Below, piece by piece: positions 17,660 through 28,649 of a stretch of 64,000 bases of DNA (position 1 is its first letter; each line of letters opens with the position of its first letter). Where the stretch lies: contig NZ_VLIY01000015.1 in NCBI RefSeq assembly GCF_007489285.1, forward strand, positions 1 through 64,000, given 5' to 3'. A model generated the notes under the pieces. That model was not told where the DNA came from. It worked only from the letters and a program-made list of their open reading frames with translations, and made no database searches. The translations under genes and the position numbers were made by a program. Source of the DNA: Skermania sp. ID1734 (GTDB lineage Bacteria; Actinomycetota; Actinomycetes; Mycobacteriales; Mycobacteriaceae).

Positions 17660-18723
17660 GCAGCGGATATCCCCACGACACGGATCACCAGCCAGCGATC
17701 GTCGCGCTCGGCGGTGGGCACGGCCTGTATGCCACCCTCAGTGCGGTCCGGCGGCTGACCCGCAACGTCACCGCGGTGGTCACCGTGGCCGACGACGGCG
17801 GCTCGTCCGGTCGGCTGCGATCCGAGCTGGGTGTGATTCCGCCTGGCGACCTGCGCATGGCGCTGGCCGCGCTCGCTGCCGACGACAATGCAGTTTCGGT
17901 GTGGACCAAGACGATTCAGCATCGTTTCGGCGGGACCGGAGCACTGGCCGGGCATTCAGTGGGCAACCTGATCCTGGCCGGGCTGAACGAGGTGCTCGGC
18001 GACCCCGTCACCGCGCTCGACGAGATGGCCCGGCTGCTGAAGATCAGTGGGCGGGTGTTGCCGATGGCGTCGATCGCCCTCGATATCGAAGCCGACGTGT
18101 CCGGCCTGGAGGCTGATCCGCGCGTCAGCCGCTGCATTCGAGGCCAGGTGGCCGTCGCCACCACGCCCGGCAAGGTGCGTCGGGTGCGGCTGATCCCGGC
18201 GGATCCGCCGGCCTGCACCGATGCGCTGACTGCGATCGATCACGCCGAACTGGTCGTGCTCGGGCCGGGGTCGTGGTTCACCAGCGTCATCCCGCACATG
18301 CTGGTACCGGAATTGCTGGACTCACTCACAACCACGCGCGCCCGGAAGGTGTTGGTGCTGAATTTGGCCGCCGAGCCGGGCGAGACGGCAGGATTCTCCG
18401 CAGAACGACATTTACACGTATTGTCGCAACACGCACCGACTTTCGTGGTCGATGATGTGATCGTGGATTCAGGGTCGGTGCCGGAGGGTCGCGAGCGTGA
18501 GCACCTGGTCCGGGCGGCGCGGGCGCTCGGGGCACAGGTCACTTTCGCCGACGTCGCCGAGCCCGGCGTGAGTCAACATCATCCGGGCAAGCTGGCTGCG
18601 GTCCTGCGCCCGTTAGCGGGACGGATAACCGGTAAGCGACGGATGTCGCCGCCGATAGGTATGTCGGGTGACGGACAGTCGGTATTGGTGGAAAGGGGAG
18701 CGCGTCGTGGCGATGACAGCTGA
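17656..18723 (+). CDS. cuvA: YvcK/CuvA family protein (gluconeogenesis/cell-wall factor)
   Basis: The 355-aa product binds UDP-sugars in characterised relatives and is needed for growth and cell-wall precursor balance on gluconeogenic carbon sources. Signature stretches are [63 protein letters not shown] and [22 protein letters not shown] 17656 overlaps the rapZ stop. The end extends 17 bp into whiA. Confidence 0.95.
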   Translation: MSSGYPHDTDHQPAIVALGGGHGLYATLSAVRRLTRNVTAVVTVADDGGSSGRLRSELGVIPPGDLRMALAALAADDNAVSVWTKTIQHRFGGTGALAGHSVGNLILAGLNEVLGDPVTALDEMARLLKISGRVLPMASIALDIEADVSGLEADPRVSRCIRGQVAVATTPGKVRRVRLIPADPPACTDALTAIDHAELVVLGPGSWFTSVIPHMLVPELLDSLTTTRARKVLVLNLAAEPGETAGFSAERHLHVLSQHAPTFVVDDVIVDSGSVPEGREREHLVRAARALGAQVTFADVAEPGVSQHHPGKLAAVLRPLAGRITGKRRMSPPIGMSGDGQSVLVERGARRGDDS

Positions 18724-19690
18724 GGTTAAGGACGAACTCAGCCGGCTGGTGGTCAACCAGGTCAGCGCGCGGCGCGCCGAGTTGTCTGCGCTGCTCCGTT
18801 TTGCAGGTGGGTTGCACATCGTCGCCGGACGGGTGGTGGTCGAGGCCGAGGTGGACCTCGGCTCCATCGCGCGGCGGCTGCGCCGGGAGATTCTGGAGCT
18901 CTACGGCTATGCGTCCGACGTGCACGTTCTCGGCGCCGGCGGCCTGCGCAAGAGCGCTCGCTATGTAGTGCGGGTGTCCAAGGAGGGCGAGGCGCTGGCC
19001 CGGCAAACGGGATTGCTCGACGTCCGTGGGCGGCCGGTCCGGGGCCTGCCCAGCCAGGTGGTGGGCGGCAGCATCGCCGATGCGGAAGCAGCTTGGCGCG
19101 GCGCATTCCTGGCGCACGGCTCACTCACCGAGCCGGGGCGTTCGTCAGCCTTGGAGGTGAGTTGTCCGGGACCGGAGGCAGCGCTGGCATTGGTTGGCGC
19201 TGCACGGCGGCTCGGGATCACCGCAAAAGCCCGCGAGGTGCGCGGCACCGATCGGGTGGTGGTGCGCGACGGCGAGGCGATCGGCGCTCTGCTGACCAGA
19301 ATGGGAGCACAGGACACGAGGCTCACCTGGGAGGAGCGCCGGATGCGGCGCGAGGTCCGCGCGACCGCGAACCGGCTCGCCAACTTCGATGACGCCAATT
19401 TGCGACGGTCCGCGCGGGCGGCCGTCGCGGCGGCGGCGCGGGTGGAGCGCGCCCTGGAGATTCTGGGTGACGAGGTGCCCGACCATCTCGCGGCGGCCGG
19501 CACCCTGCGCGTGCAGCACCGGCAGGCGTCGCTCGAGGAGCTGGGCCAGCTCGCCGATCCGCCGATGACTAAAGACGCTGTGGCAGGACGCATTCGACGC
19601 CTGCTGTCGATGGCCGACAAGGAAGCCAAGAAGCGCGGTATCCCCGACACCGAGTCGGCGGTTACTGCTGAGTTGCTCGACGAGGCCTGA
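18707..19690 (+). CDS. whiA: WhiA, sporulation/cell-division type DNA-binding protein
   Basis: WhiA combines an N-terminal domain derived from LAGLIDADG homing endonucleases (about 15 to 215) with a C-terminal helix-turn-helix (about 240 to 310, [19 protein letters not shown]). In Streptomyces it works with WhiB as a co-regulator of division genes. The 327-aa protein shows [36 protein letters not shown] and [20 protein letters not shown] 18707 lies 7 bp after AAAGGGGAG and gives [14 protein letters not shown], as in M. tuberculosis; ATG 18713 is the alternative. Confidence 0.95.
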   Translation: MAMTAEVKDELSRLVVNQVSARRAELSALLRFAGGLHIVAGRVVVEAEVDLGSIARRLRREILELYGYASDVHVLGAGGLRKSARYVVRVSKEGEALARQTGLLDVRGRPVRGLPSQVVGGSIADAEAAWRGAFLAHGSLTEPGRSSALEVSCPGPEAALALVGAARRLGITAKAREVRGTDRVVVRDGEAIGALLTRMGAQDTRLTWEERRMRREVRATANRLANFDDANLRRSARAAVAAAARVERALEILGDEVPDHLAAAGTLRVQHRQASLEELGQLADPPMTKDAVAGRIRRLLSMADKEAKKRGIPDTESAVTAELLDEA

Positions 19691-19721
19691 AGCCCCCGCG
19701 CCCGATGGATAGATCACACCA

Positions 19722-19738
19722 CTGACAATGACTGTCAG
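19722..19738. terminator. short hairpin after whiA
   Basis: CTGACA (19722-19727) and TGTCAG (19733-19738) flank a 5-nt loop, 31 bp after the whiA stop and before the gap promoter region. The stem is short, so terminator function is uncertain. Confidence 0.3.
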
Positions 19739-19749
19739 GGGGCGATTAG

Positions 19750-20820
<1,071 letters not shown>

Positions 20821-20833
20821 GGAGCCCGCTTCC

Positions 20834-22048
20834 GTGAAGACCCTGCAGGACCTACTGAACTCCGGTGTCGAGGGTCGGGGCGTTCTCGTGCGCTCCGACC
20901 TCAATGTCCCGCTCGAGGACGGCAAAATCACCGACCCGGGTCGCATCATCGCTTCCGTTCCGACGCTGAAGGCGTTGGTCGAGGCCGGTGCCAAGGTTGT
21001 CGTCATGGCGCACTTGGGCCGGCCGAAGGGCGCCGTTGATCCGAAGTTGTCGCTGGCGCCAGTTGCGGAGCGGCTCGCCGCCGAGTTGGGACGTAATGTC
21101 CAACTCGCGGGTGACGTGGTGGGCCAGGACGCGTTGGCGCGCTCGGAGGGCCTCACCGACGGTGACGTGCTGCTCCTCGAGAACGTGCGGTTCGATCCTC
21201 GCGAAACCAGCAAAGACGACGCGGAGCGTGGCAAGCTCGCCGCCGCGCTCGTCGAATTGGTCGGCGACGACGGGGCTTTCGTCTCCGACGGCTTCGGTGT
21301 CGTGCACCGCAAGCAGGCGTCGGTCTATGACGTGGCGAAGCTGCTGCCGTCGTACTCGGGCACGCTGGTCGAGGAAGAAGTGGGCGTGCTGGCCAAGCTG
21401 ACGAGCGAGCCGGATCAGCCGTATGCCGTGGTGCTCGGCGGATCCAAGGTTTCCGACAAACTGGCCGTCATCGAGGCGCTGGCGCCGAAGGTCGACACGT
21501 TGGTCATCGGTGGCGGAATGTGCTTCACCTTCCTTGCCGCGCAAGGGCATCCGGTTGGCAATTCACTGCTGCAGGAAGAGATGATCGATACCTGCAAGGA
21601 TTTGCTCGACCGCTACGCCGACGTCATCCACGTGCCGCGCGACGTGGTGGCCGCGGACAGCTTCTCGGCCGACGCACAGGCGAAAACCGTCGATGCGCAC
21701 CAAATTCCGGACGGCTGGATGGGTCTGGACATCGGCCCGGAGTCGGCCAAGCGGTTCGGTGCGGTGCTGGGTGCGGCCAAGACGATCTTCTGGAACGGCC
21801 CGATGGGCGTGTTCGAGTTCGAGAAGTTCGCGGCCGGTACTCGTGCGGTGGCCGAGGCGATTGTGAAGGCGACCGGCAAGGGCGCGTTCAGCGTGGTCGG
21901 TGGCGGCGACTCGGCGGCCGCGGTGCGTCAGCTCGGGTTGCCCGAGGACGGGTTCTCGCACATTTCCACCGGTGGCGGGGCGTCGCTGGAGTACCTGGAG
22001 GGCAAGGAGCTGCCGGGTCTGGCGGTACTGGAGGTGAAGGGGGAGTGA
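20834..22048 (+). CDS. pgk: phosphoglycerate kinase
   Basis: The 404-aa kinase transfers phosphate from 1,3-bisphosphoglycerate to ADP. Visible signatures are [16 protein letters not shown] (substrate Arg and Asp), [32 protein letters not shown] (nucleotide side) and [17 protein letters not shown], followed by [22 protein letters not shown] 20834 follows AAGGAGCC. The last codons and stop lie inside the first unit of a 77-bp tandem repeat that fills the gap to tpiA. Confidence 0.98.
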   Translation: MKTLQDLLNSGVEGRGVLVRSDLNVPLEDGKITDPGRIIASVPTLKALVEAGAKVVVMAHLGRPKGAVDPKLSLAPVAERLAAELGRNVQLAGDVVGQDALARSEGLTDGDVLLLENVRFDPRETSKDDAERGKLAAALVELVGDDGAFVSDGFGVVHRKQASVYDVAKLLPSYSGTLVEEEVGVLAKLTSEPDQPYAVVLGGSKVSDKLAVIEALAPKVDTLVIGGGMCFTFLAAQGHPVGNSLLQEEMIDTCKDLLDRYADVIHVPRDVVAADSFSADAQAKTVDAHQIPDGWMGLDIGPESAKRFGAVLGAAKTIFWNGPMGVFEFEKFAAGTRAVAEAIVKATGKGAFSVVGGGDSAAAVRQLGLPEDGFSHISTGGGASLEYLEGKELPGLAVLEVKGE

Positions 22049-22195
22049 GCATCGCAGCGACGAAGTCGCGAGGAGCGGAGCGAGTCCTGAACCGACCAAC
22101 GGACTCGGAGGTGAAGGGGGAGTGAGCATCGCAGCGACGAAGTCGCGAGGAGCGGAGCGAGTCCTGAACCGACCATCAAGTTCGGAGGTGAAGGG
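22031..22195 (+). repeat. 77-bp tandem duplication between pgk and tpiA
   Basis: Two consecutive 77-bp units (22031-22107 and 22108-22184) are nearly identical, and the first 11 bp of a third (GAGGTGAAGGG, 22185-22195) run up to the tpiA ATG at 22196. Each unit starts with GAGGTGAAGGG, which in the first copy encodes the end of pgk and in the last acts as the tpiA ribosome binding site. The body (GCATCGCAGCGACGAAGTCG, GAGGAGCGGAGCGAGTC) looks like a mycobacterial dispersed intergenic repeat. Confidence 0.9.
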
Positions 22196-22978
22196 ATGAG
22201 TCGTAAACCGCTCATCGCCGGCAACTGGAAGATGAACCTCAACCACCTCGAGGCCATCGCCCTGGTGCAGAAACTGGCGTTTGCGTTGCCGGAGAAGTAC
22301 TTCAGCAGGGTCGATGTCGCGGTGATTCCGCCGTTCACCGACATCCGCAGCGTGCAGACCCTCGTCGAGGGGGACAAGCTGCTGCTCACCTATGGCGCGC
22401 AGGATGTGTCGGTACACGACTCGGGTGCCTACACCGGCGAGATCAGCGGCTCCATGCTGGCCAAGCTGGGCTGCACCTTCGTAGTGGTCGGTCACTCGGA
22501 GCGGCGCCAGTATCACCACGAGGACGATGCGACGGTGCTGGCCAAGGCCAAGGCCGTGCTCAAGAACGAGATGACGCCGATCGTGTGCATCGGTGAGGGG
22601 CTTGACGTCCGCGAGTCCGGCAATCAGGTCGAGTACAACCTCGAACAGTTGCGCGGGTCGCTGAAGGGGCTGTCCGCCGAGGACATCGCCAATGTTGTCA
22701 TTGCCTACGAGCCGGTGTGGGCGATCGGCACTGGGCGGGTGGCCACGCCGCAGGACGCGCAGGAGGTGTGTGGCGCGATTCGCGAGGAGTTGGTCAAGCT
22801 CGCCGATGCCGACGTAGCGGCCGGGGTGCGGATTCTCTACGGCGGTTCGGTCAACGCGAAGAACGTCGGTGAACTGGTGGCCCAGCCGGATGTGGATGGA
22901 GCACTGGTCGGTGGGGCGTCGTTGAAGGCGGACGAGTTCGCGACCCTCTCGGCGATCGCGGCCGGAGGCCCGCTGTAG
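22196..22978 (+). CDS. tpiA: triosephosphate isomerase
   Basis: The 260-aa TIM barrel interconverts dihydroxyacetone phosphate and glyceraldehyde 3-phosphate. Active-site segments are [14 protein letters not shown] (Asn, Lys), [15 protein letters not shown] (electrophilic His) and [17 protein letters not shown] (catalytic Glu and loop 6), then [15 protein letters not shown] for phosphate binding. ATG 22196 is set by the GAGGTGAAGGG ribosome site that belongs to the upstream repeat. Its last 21 bp and the stop are copied again 55 bp downstream. Confidence 0.98.
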   Translation: MSRKPLIAGNWKMNLNHLEAIALVQKLAFALPEKYFSRVDVAVIPPFTDIRSVQTLVEGDKLLLTYGAQDVSVHDSGAYTGEISGSMLAKLGCTFVVVGHSERRQYHHEDDATVLAKAKAVLKNEMTPIVCIGEGLDVRESGNQVEYNLEQLRGSLKGLSAEDIANVVIAYEPVWAIGTGRVATPQDAQEVCGAIREELVKLADADVAAGVRILYGGSVNAKNVGELVAQPDVDGALVGGASLKADEFATLSAIAAGGPL

Positions 22979-23043
22979 GTTCAGCGGGCTCGTAGGACGC
23001 CGATCGGGCACTGCGGCCGGAGGCCCGCTGTAGGTTCAGCGGG
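22958..23043 (+). repeat. 31-bp direct repeat copying the 3' end of tpiA
   Basis: The stretch starting GCGGCCGGAGGCCCGCTGTA at 22958-22988, which includes the tpiA stop, is repeated exactly at 23013-23043, 55 bp away. It looks like local duplication. Confidence 0.85.
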
Positions 23044-23072
23044 GACAGAGGGCCGCTGCCCAAGCGTGCGTT

Positions 23073-23215
23073 GAGATGTGCACTCACATGTGTGTACATC
23101 TCAAGCCGCCCGCCCGCCCCAGGATGTACACACACAGGTGTGTACATCTCAAGCCGCCCGCCTGCCCCAGGATGTACACACACAGGTGTGTACATCTTCA
23201 AGCCGCCAGCCCACC
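23073..23215 (+). repeat. 48-bp tandem repeats with TGTACA-type hairpins in the secG leader
   Basis: The core GTGTGTACATC occurs at 23090, 23138 and 23186, exactly 48 bp apart, with the intervening AAGCCGCCCGC-rich spacer conserved and the last unit partial. Each boundary forms a hairpin: GATGTACACAC and GTGTGTACATC around ACAG (23123-23148 and 23171-23196), and a related GAGATGT/ACATCTC pair at 23073-23102. The 340-bp interval 22979-23318 therefore contains no gene but is filled by this and the tpiA-end duplication. secG starts about 100 bp after the array. Confidence 0.9.
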
Positions 23216-23318
23216 CCGCCGTGTGTGTATACGCGTGTGGCGTGGCTCGCCGTGCTGTACCGGGTTGCCTGCCCGTGTATCGTGGGCGGGCGACGCCTGT
23301 GAGGAGATAGAAGACCCC

Positions 23319-23555
23319 GTGGAACTGTTCCTGGATATCTTGCTGGTGGTGACCAGCGTGCTGATGGTGCTGCTGGTGCTCCTGCATCGCGCTAAGGGCG
23401 GCGGTCTGTCCAGCCTCTTCGGCGGTGGCGTGCAGTCGAGCCTGTCGGGCTCCACTGTGGTGGAGAAGAACCTCGACCGGATCACTATCTTCACGTCGAT
23501 CGTCTGGCTCATCGCCATTCTCGGGATCGGTCTGGAAATCAAGCTCGGGGGCTGA
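23319..23555 (+). CDS. secG: SecYEG translocase subunit SecG
   Basis: The 78-aa membrane protein is the small auxiliary subunit of the Sec export channel. It has two membrane segments (LFLDILLVVTSVLMVLLVL and FTSIVWLIAILGIGLEI). The conserved loop HRAKGGGLSSLFGGGVQSS between them is the SecG hallmark. GTG 23319 follows GAGGAG at 23301-23306. It lies between tpiA and ppc, the usual mycobacterial position, but its leader carries an unusual repeat array. Confidence 0.95.
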   Translation: MELFLDILLVVTSVLMVLLVLLHRAKGGGLSSLFGGGVQSSLSGSTVVEKNLDRITIFTSIVWLIAILGIGLEIKLGG

Positions 23556-23617
23556 GCTCACGACAGGCAGCGGAGGCCTGAGAGAACGTCCGGTGCAAAC
23601 CAGTCATACTTCTCGGC

Positions 23618-26383
23618 ATGACTGCGACCGATCCGGGCCGTGAAGCCACCGAGCCGCTCCGTGAAGACATCCGCCTCCTCGGTGGCATTCTCGGACAAAT
23701 AGTCCGCGAACAAGAAGGCGAGGAGGTCTTCGGCCTCGTCGAGAAGGCGCGCGTCGAGTCTTTCCGGCTGCGGCGGTCCGAGATCGACCGCGCCGAGTTG
23801 GCGAAGCTGTTCGACGGCATTGTCATCGGCAAGGCCATTCCGGTCATTCGAGCGTTCAGCCATTTCTCGCTCCTGGCCAACCTTGCCGAGGACCTGCACC
23901 GGGAGCGGCGCCGCGCCATCCACGTGCGGGCCGGTGAGCCGCCCCAGGACAGCAGCCTCGCCGCCACTTACGCGAAACTCGACGCTGCCGGCCTTGAGTC
24001 GGACACCGTCGCCGACCTGCTGCGCGACGCGTTGGTGTCGCCGGTGATCACGGCTCACCCGACCGAGACTCGCCGCCGCACTGTCTTCGAAACGCAGGCC
24101 CGCATCACGGAACTCATGCGGTTCCGGGAACGCACCGATCTTGATGAAAGTGAACAAGAAGATGTCGAGGTGCGGTTGCGTCGACAGATTCTTACGCTGT
24201 GGCAAACCGCGCTGATTCGTCTTCACCGCCTGCGCATCCAGGACGAGATCGAGGTCGGCCTGCGCTACTTCGATCTGTCGCTGCTCGACGTCATCCCGGA
24301 CATCAATGCGCGCGTGCGTGAGCAGTTGCGGAAGCGCTGGCCGGAGGCGGATCTGTTGCAGCAGCCGATGTTGCGTCCTGGCTCGTGGATCGGTGGTGAC
24401 CGCGACGGCAACCCGTTTGTCACGGCCGACGTCGTACACCGTGCGACGCACCGGGCGGCGTTCGTCGCGATGGACCACCACCTCACGGAGCTGTCGCATC
24501 TCGAGCAGGAATTGTCCATGTCGGCGCGGCTTGTCACCGTCACGTACGACCTCGATGCGCTCGCGGATGCGGCCGGAGATGTCGCGGCCGGCCATGCCGA
24601 CGAGCCCTACCGCCGCGCGCTGCGGGGCATCCGGGCCCGGCTCACCGCGACGGGCGAGCGGATTCTGGATTCCCAGCCCGAACACGCGCTGCCGTCGTCG
24701 CTGCCGCCGTACTCGTCGCCGCAGGAGGTGCTGGCGGACCTCGATGTTGTCGATGCCTCGTTGCGCAGGCACGGCGATGCGATTCTCGCTGATGCCCGCC
24801 TCGCCAGGCTGCGGCAGTCGATCGAGACGTTCGGTTTTCATCTCAGCGGTCTGGACATGCGGCAGAACTCGGCCATCCACGAGACTGTCGTCGCCGAGTT
24901 GCTCGCCTGGGCTGGCGTCCACGCGGATTACACGTCGCTGCCGGAAGAGGAACGGGTACGGCTGCTGGCCCGCGAGCTGGAGACACGCCGACCGCTGACC
25001 GGGCCCGACGCCACGTTCAGCGAGCTGACGACCAACGAGTTGGCGATCGTGCGCTCGGCCGCCGACGCTGTCCGAACGCTCGGCCCTGGAGCGATCCCGA
25101 ACTACATCATCAGCATGTGCACGTCCGTCAGCGACATCCTCGAGGCGGCCATCCTGCTGAAGGAAGCAGGCATCCTCGTTCCGGGTGTGAACGGCGAGCC
25201 ACCTCGGTCCGAAGTCGGGGTGGTGCCGCTGTTCGAGACAATCGAGGATCTGCAGAACGGTGCGAAAACGCTGCTGGCGACCCTGGATGTGCCGGTGTAC
25301 CGGGAGTTGGTGCGCTCGCGTGGAGACAACCAGGAGGTGATGCTCGGCTACTCGGATTCGAACAAGGACGGTGGGTACCTCGCCGCCAACTGGGCACTGT
25401 ACCGGGCCGAGCTCGATCTCGTTGAGGCCGCGCGCAGCAGCGGAATTCGGTTGCGGCTCTTCCACGGTCGTGGCGGCAGCATCGGCCGCGGTGGCGGACC
25501 CAGCTACGAGGCGATTCTCGCCCAACCGGCGGGCGCGGTGACGGGGTCGTTACGCATCACCGAACAGGGCGAGGTCATCGCCGCAAAATTTGCCGAGCCA
25601 CGGCTGGCCCGCCGCAACCTGGAGTCCCTTATCGCGGCCACCCTCGAATCGACCCTGCTCGACGTCGAGGGCCTCGGCGACGCGGCCGAGCCCGCATATG
25701 CGATCTTCGACGACCTGGCCGCACGAGCACGTTCGGCGTACGCGGAGTTGGTGCACGAAACCCCCGGATTTGTTGATTACTTCCGGATGTCCACCCCGGT
25801 CGCGGAGATCGGCGAGCTCAACATCGGTAGCCGGCCGTCGTCGCGCAAGCCCACGAGTTCGGTGTCGGATCTGCGCGCCATTCCGTGGGTGATGTCGTGG
25901 AGTCAATCTCGCGTCATGCTGCCGGGCTGGTACGGCGTCGGCACGGCGTTCGAAGACTGGATCGGCGAGGACGAGAACCGACTGGCGCAACTCTCCGAGC
26001 TGTATCAGCGTTGGCCGTTCTTCCGTTCGATGATGTCGAACATGGCCATGGTCATGGCCAAGGCGGACCTCGGTCTGGCGGCGCGGTATTCCGAACTGGT
26101 GCCGGATGAAGCGTTGCGGCAAAAGATCTTCGGCATGATCTGCGTCGAATACGACAAGACGGTGCGCATGTATCGGGCGATCACCGGCCAGCCCGACCTG
26201 CTGGCCGACAACCCGGCCGTGGCGCGGGCGGTGTTCAACCGCTTCCCGTATCTGGAACCGCTGAACCACCTGCAGGTGGAATTGTTGCGTCAGTATCGCG
26301 CCGGCGATGATCGGGAACTCGTCAAGCGCGGGATCCTGTTGACGATGAACGGGTTGGCCGCGGCCCTGCGAAACAGCGGTTAG
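23618..26383 (+). CDS. ppc: phosphoenolpyruvate carboxylase
   Basis: PEP carboxylase fixes bicarbonate onto PEP to make oxaloacetate, refilling the TCA cycle. The 921-aa protein has the first catalytic signature [16 protein letters not shown] (essential His) and [19 protein letters not shown]. The second signature is [17 protein letters not shown], the glycine loop is [19 protein letters not shown], and the chain ends ALRNSG, near the typical C-terminal Asn-x-Gly. ATG 23618 lies 62 bp after secG. Its stop overlaps the convergent SRPBCC gene by 4 bp. Confidence 0.98.
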   Translation: MTATDPGREATEPLREDIRLLGGILGQIVREQEGEEVFGLVEKARVESFRLRRSEIDRAELAKLFDGIVIGKAIPVIRAFSHFSLLANLAEDLHRERRRAIHVRAGEPPQDSSLAATYAKLDAAGLESDTVADLLRDALVSPVITAHPTETRRRTVFETQARITELMRFRERTDLDESEQEDVEVRLRRQILTLWQTALIRLHRLRIQDEIEVGLRYFDLSLLDVIPDINARVREQLRKRWPEADLLQQPMLRPGSWIGGDRDGNPFVTADVVHRATHRAAFVAMDHHLTELSHLEQELSMSARLVTVTYDLDALADAAGDVAAGHADEPYRRALRGIRARLTATGERILDSQPEHALPSSLPPYSSPQEVLADLDVVDASLRRHGDAILADARLARLRQSIETFGFHLSGLDMRQNSAIHETVVAELLAWAGVHADYTSLPEEERVRLLARELETRRPLTGPDATFSELTTNELAIVRSAADAVRTLGPGAIPNYIISMCTSVSDILEAAILLKEAGILVPGVNGEPPRSEVGVVPLFETIEDLQNGAKTLLATLDVPVYRELVRSRGDNQEVMLGYSDSNKDGGYLAANWALYRAELDLVEAARSSGIRLRLFHGRGGSIGRGGGPSYEAILAQPAGAVTGSLRITEQGEVIAAKFAEPRLARRNLESLIAATLESTLLDVEGLGDAAEPAYAIFDDLAARARSAYAELVHETPGFVDYFRMSTPVAEIGELNIGSRPSSRKPTSSVSDLRAIPWVMSWSQSRVMLPGWYGVGTAFEDWIGEDENRLAQLSELYQRWPFFRSMMSNMAMVMAKADLGLAARYSELVPDEALRQKIFGMICVEYDKTVRMYRAITGQPDLLADNPAVARAVFNRFPYLEPLNHLQVELLRQYRAGDDRELVKRGILLTMNGLAAALRNSG

Positions 26384-26889
26384 TCGCTCACCCAGTGGTA
26401 TTCGGTTTCGAGGCCTTGGTAGGCGTCGAAACGGGGGAGTGGCGCGTCGTTGAGCGCGGCGTCGAGGCGGTCGAGGTAGAACTGCAGGCGCGGGCCGGTG
26501 ACGGGCAGGTCCGATGGGTGCAGGTGGCGTCGCACCACTTCCAGAGTGGTCACCACACCTACTTGGTGCAGGGTGATCTCCAGGATTGCGTTGTGGAGTT
26601 GCAGGTCGGCGCGATGCGGCGCCTCGCAGTGCTGGACGCGTATCGACACCGTTTTTTGCAGGCAGTCATCGTCGAGCGCGACCTGCAGGTCGCGGCCTGA
26701 ATCTTCGCCGCCTGAATCTTCGACGACTGTGCCGAACCAGGTGGGAAGCGTCGCGGATTCGGTGAGTCGTTCCCATACGTCGACGATCGGGATGGCGAAA
26801 CCGCGCACGTAGTGCAGCATGACCAGATCGCTGCCAGTAGCCCGGTCATGTTCGGGTCGGACCTCGCCGATGGGGGACGTCACGGTCAC
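26380..26889 (-). CDS. SRPBCC/START-like hypothetical protein (169 aa)
   Basis: From GTG 26889, preceded on the reverse strand by AAGGAAGGAG, the product starts [17 protein letters not shown]. The core [19 protein letters not shown] then [16 protein letters not shown] matches the opening of SRPBCC (Bet v1-like) proteins, where helix and strand form a ligand cavity. The C-terminal helix is [17 protein letters not shown]. Ligand and role are unknown. It converges on ppc and is divergent from vapBC. Confidence 0.65.
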   Translation of the reverse strand: MTVTSPIGEVRPEHDRATGSDLVMLHYVRGFAIPIVDVWERLTESATLPTWFGTVVEDSGGEDSGRDLQVALDDDCLQKTVSIRVQHCEAPHRADLQLHNAILEITLHQVGVVTTLEVVRRHLHPSDLPVTGPRLQFYLDRLDAALNDAPLPRFDAYQGLETEYHWVSD

Positions 26890-27208
26890 GTGGGCTCCTT
26901 CCTTCGCACATTCATTGAACACGCCCGAGTGCGCTACGGGGAACCGATTGCCGCTGGCCCACGTCAAATCCGGTAAGCAGCACAACCAGGCGATCGGGCG
27001 AAAGGTGTTGGAATGCAGCAGCGCTCAGGGTGTCATGCGGGATGGCGGCAGGGATTGCGGGCGCGATCGCGGTCGGGTCCGGGGACTCGCGGAATGTGCG
27101 CGCGGGCCGAGGGAGCGGACCGCAGTGCGCCGCCTTGGCGCGGCCCGACGGACACCGGAGATACCGCGACGCATCATGATGCGGAGTGATGATGATATGA
27201 TGCGATTT
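26890..27208. promoter_or_regulatory. gene-free gap with a likely VapB operator
   Basis: This 319-bp gap has no supported gene. Just before vapB it holds a perfect 12-bp palindrome GCATCATGATGC (27171-27182), followed by further GATGATGATATGATGCG repeats to 27205. Such AT-richer palindromes are where VapB-type antitoxins usually bind to repress their operon. Confidence 0.5.
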
Positions 27209-27457
27209 ATGCGGACGACCGTCAACATCGACGATGAACTGCTGACACAGGCGAAAATGCTCGCCGCACGCACGTCTCGCAGCCTTGGTGCCGTGGTCGA
27301 TGACGCGTTGCGTGTCCTGTTGAAGGCACAGAGCGTTTCCGCTGAGCAGACGGGGTGGCGGTTGCCGTCGGCGAATCTCGGCCGGTTGCAACCCGGCGTG
27401 GATTTGGAGGACAAGGAGTCGCTCGCGAACGTGTTAGGCGACAATGATCTGTCCTGA
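27209..27457 (+). CDS. vapB: VapB-family antitoxin
   Basis: The 82-aa protein begins MRTTVNIDDELLTQAKMLA, continuing ARTSRSLGAVVDDALRVLL. This is the ribbon-helix-helix DNA-binding N-terminus of VapB antitoxins, and the variable C-terminal tail (about 45 to 82) should wrap and block the toxin. ATG 27209 was preferred; ATG 27200 is also in frame. It overlaps vapC by 14 bp, as expected for coupled synthesis. Confidence 0.9.
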   Translation: MRTTVNIDDELLTQAKMLAARTSRSLGAVVDDALRVLLKAQSVSAEQTGWRLPSANLGRLQPGVDLEDKESLANVLGDNDLS

Positions 27458-27872
27458 CGTCAACGTTTTCGTGTATGCGTTGAACGAGGACAGCGCCCAT
27501 CATGCGCAGTATCGGAATTGGCTGGTGGAGGCGCTCCGTGGTGTGGAGCCGGTGGGCGTCAGCGAATTGGTTCTTGCCGGGGTTGTTCGCATCTTGACGA
27601 ACCATCGGATCTTTGAACGCCCGAGCTCAACTCAGGAGGCGCTCGACTATTGCGCGGCCATCCGGGCTGCACCTTCGGCGGTTCCGCTCCAACCCGGACC
27701 TCGGCACTGGGCGCTGTTCGCCGAACTCTGCGCCGAAACCGCGGCAAAGGGAAACATCGTCCCTGATGCCTATCACGCCGCCTTGGCAATCGAAAATGGC
27801 GCGACCTGGATCACCAACGACCGAGGATTTGCGCGATTCCCCAAACTTATGTGGCGCAAGCCATTTGACTGA
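27444..27872 (+). CDS. vapC: VapC-family PIN-domain ribonuclease toxin
   Basis: The 142-aa toxin has the four acidic PIN residues: Asp5 (MICPDVNVFVYA), Glu in GVSELVLAGVVRI (about 40), Asp in VPDAYHAALAI (about 109) and Asp in WITNDRGFARFP (about 128). PIN toxins cut RNA using Mg2+, commonly tRNA or rRNA; the target here cannot be read. All key residues are present, so it appears active. It ends 6 bp before the convergent pgl gene. Confidence 0.92.
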   Translation: MICPDVNVFVYALNEDSAHHAQYRNWLVEALRGVEPVGVSELVLAGVVRILTNHRIFERPSSTQEALDYCAAIRAAPSAVPLQPGPRHWALFAELCAETAAKGNIVPDAYHAALAIENGATWITNDRGFARFPKLMWRKPFD

Positions 27873-27878
27873 ATGTGA

Positions 27879-28649
27879 CTACTTGCCGTTCCGGTCCAGC
27901 TTGCTCGCCGCCGGCTCGTCGAGCAACCAGACAGTCTTGAGGTGTCCATGCGCACCTGCGGCCGGAACGTCCTCCGGGACGGCGTGATCGTCGACCGCGG
28001 CAGCCACCGCGTCCGCCTTACCCGCACCGGACACCACCAGCCACACTTCCCGTGCATGCCGCACCGCGGGCAGCGTCAAGGTGATGCGCACCGGCGGCGG
28101 CTTGGGGGAATCGAGCACCGAAACCACCATGTGCTCGTGTTCGCGCACGGCGTCGGAGTTCGGAAACAGTGAGTTGACGTGGCCTTCCGGGCCCATACCC
28201 AACAGATGCACGTCGAAGAGCGGCACGTCCGTGCCGCGCGCTTGCTCGGACAAGACCCGGGCATACCCGGCCGCGGCTGCCTCTGGATTGTTGCCGAACT
28301 CGCCGTCGGAAGCCGCCATCGGGAAAACCCGCGCCGGATCGACGTCGACATGATCGAGCAGAGCCTCGCGGGCTTGTAGCTCGTTGCGTTCCTGGTCGTC
28401 ATGCGGGACGAATCGTTCGTCGCCCCAGTAGATGTCGACCTTGCGCCAGTCGATGCTGCCCGGGTTCTCCCGAACCCATTTCAGAAGTCCGATGCCGGTG
28501 CCGCCCCCGGTCAACACGACTGCCGCCGAGCCGCGTTCGGCCTGGGCCGACTCGATGGCCTCGACGAAGCGCTGGCCGGCGGCGGCGACCAGGGCGTCGG
28601 TGTCGGGGTAGGTCTCGACAATCACAGTGGGCGCGGTCATATCACTCAT
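27879..28649 (-). CDS. pgl: 6-phosphogluconolactonase
   Basis: The 256-aa enzyme hydrolyses 6-phosphogluconolactone, the second oxidative pentose phosphate step. Signatures are [55 protein letters not shown] and [22 protein letters not shown] 28649 ([18 protein letters not shown]) overlaps the opcA stop and is the last gene of the tkt-tal-zwf-opcA-pgl operon. The longer open frame upstream is inside opcA and was not used. Confidence 0.96.
   Translation of the reverse strand: MSDMTAPTVIVETYPDTDALVAAAGQRFVEAIESAQAERGSAAVVLTGGGTGIGLLKWVRENPGSIDWRKVDIYWGDERFVPHDDQERNELQAREALLDHVDVDPARVFPMAASDGEFGNNPEAAAAGYARVLSEQARGTDVPLFDVHLLGMGPEGHVNSLFPNSDAVREHEHMVVSVLDSPKPPPVRITLTLPAVRHAREVWLVVSGAGKADAVAAAVDDHAVPEDVPAAGAHGHLKTVWLLDEPAASKLDRNGK

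Noticed and set aside
23073-23215. CRISPR array
   Set aside because: The repeats have identical rather than unique spacers, only two and a half units and no cas genes nearby.
26819-27200. Gene extending VapB upstream (212-aa frame)
   Set aside because: The upstream part is Arg/Gly-rich noncoding sequence; the VapB domain starts at MRTTVNIDD.
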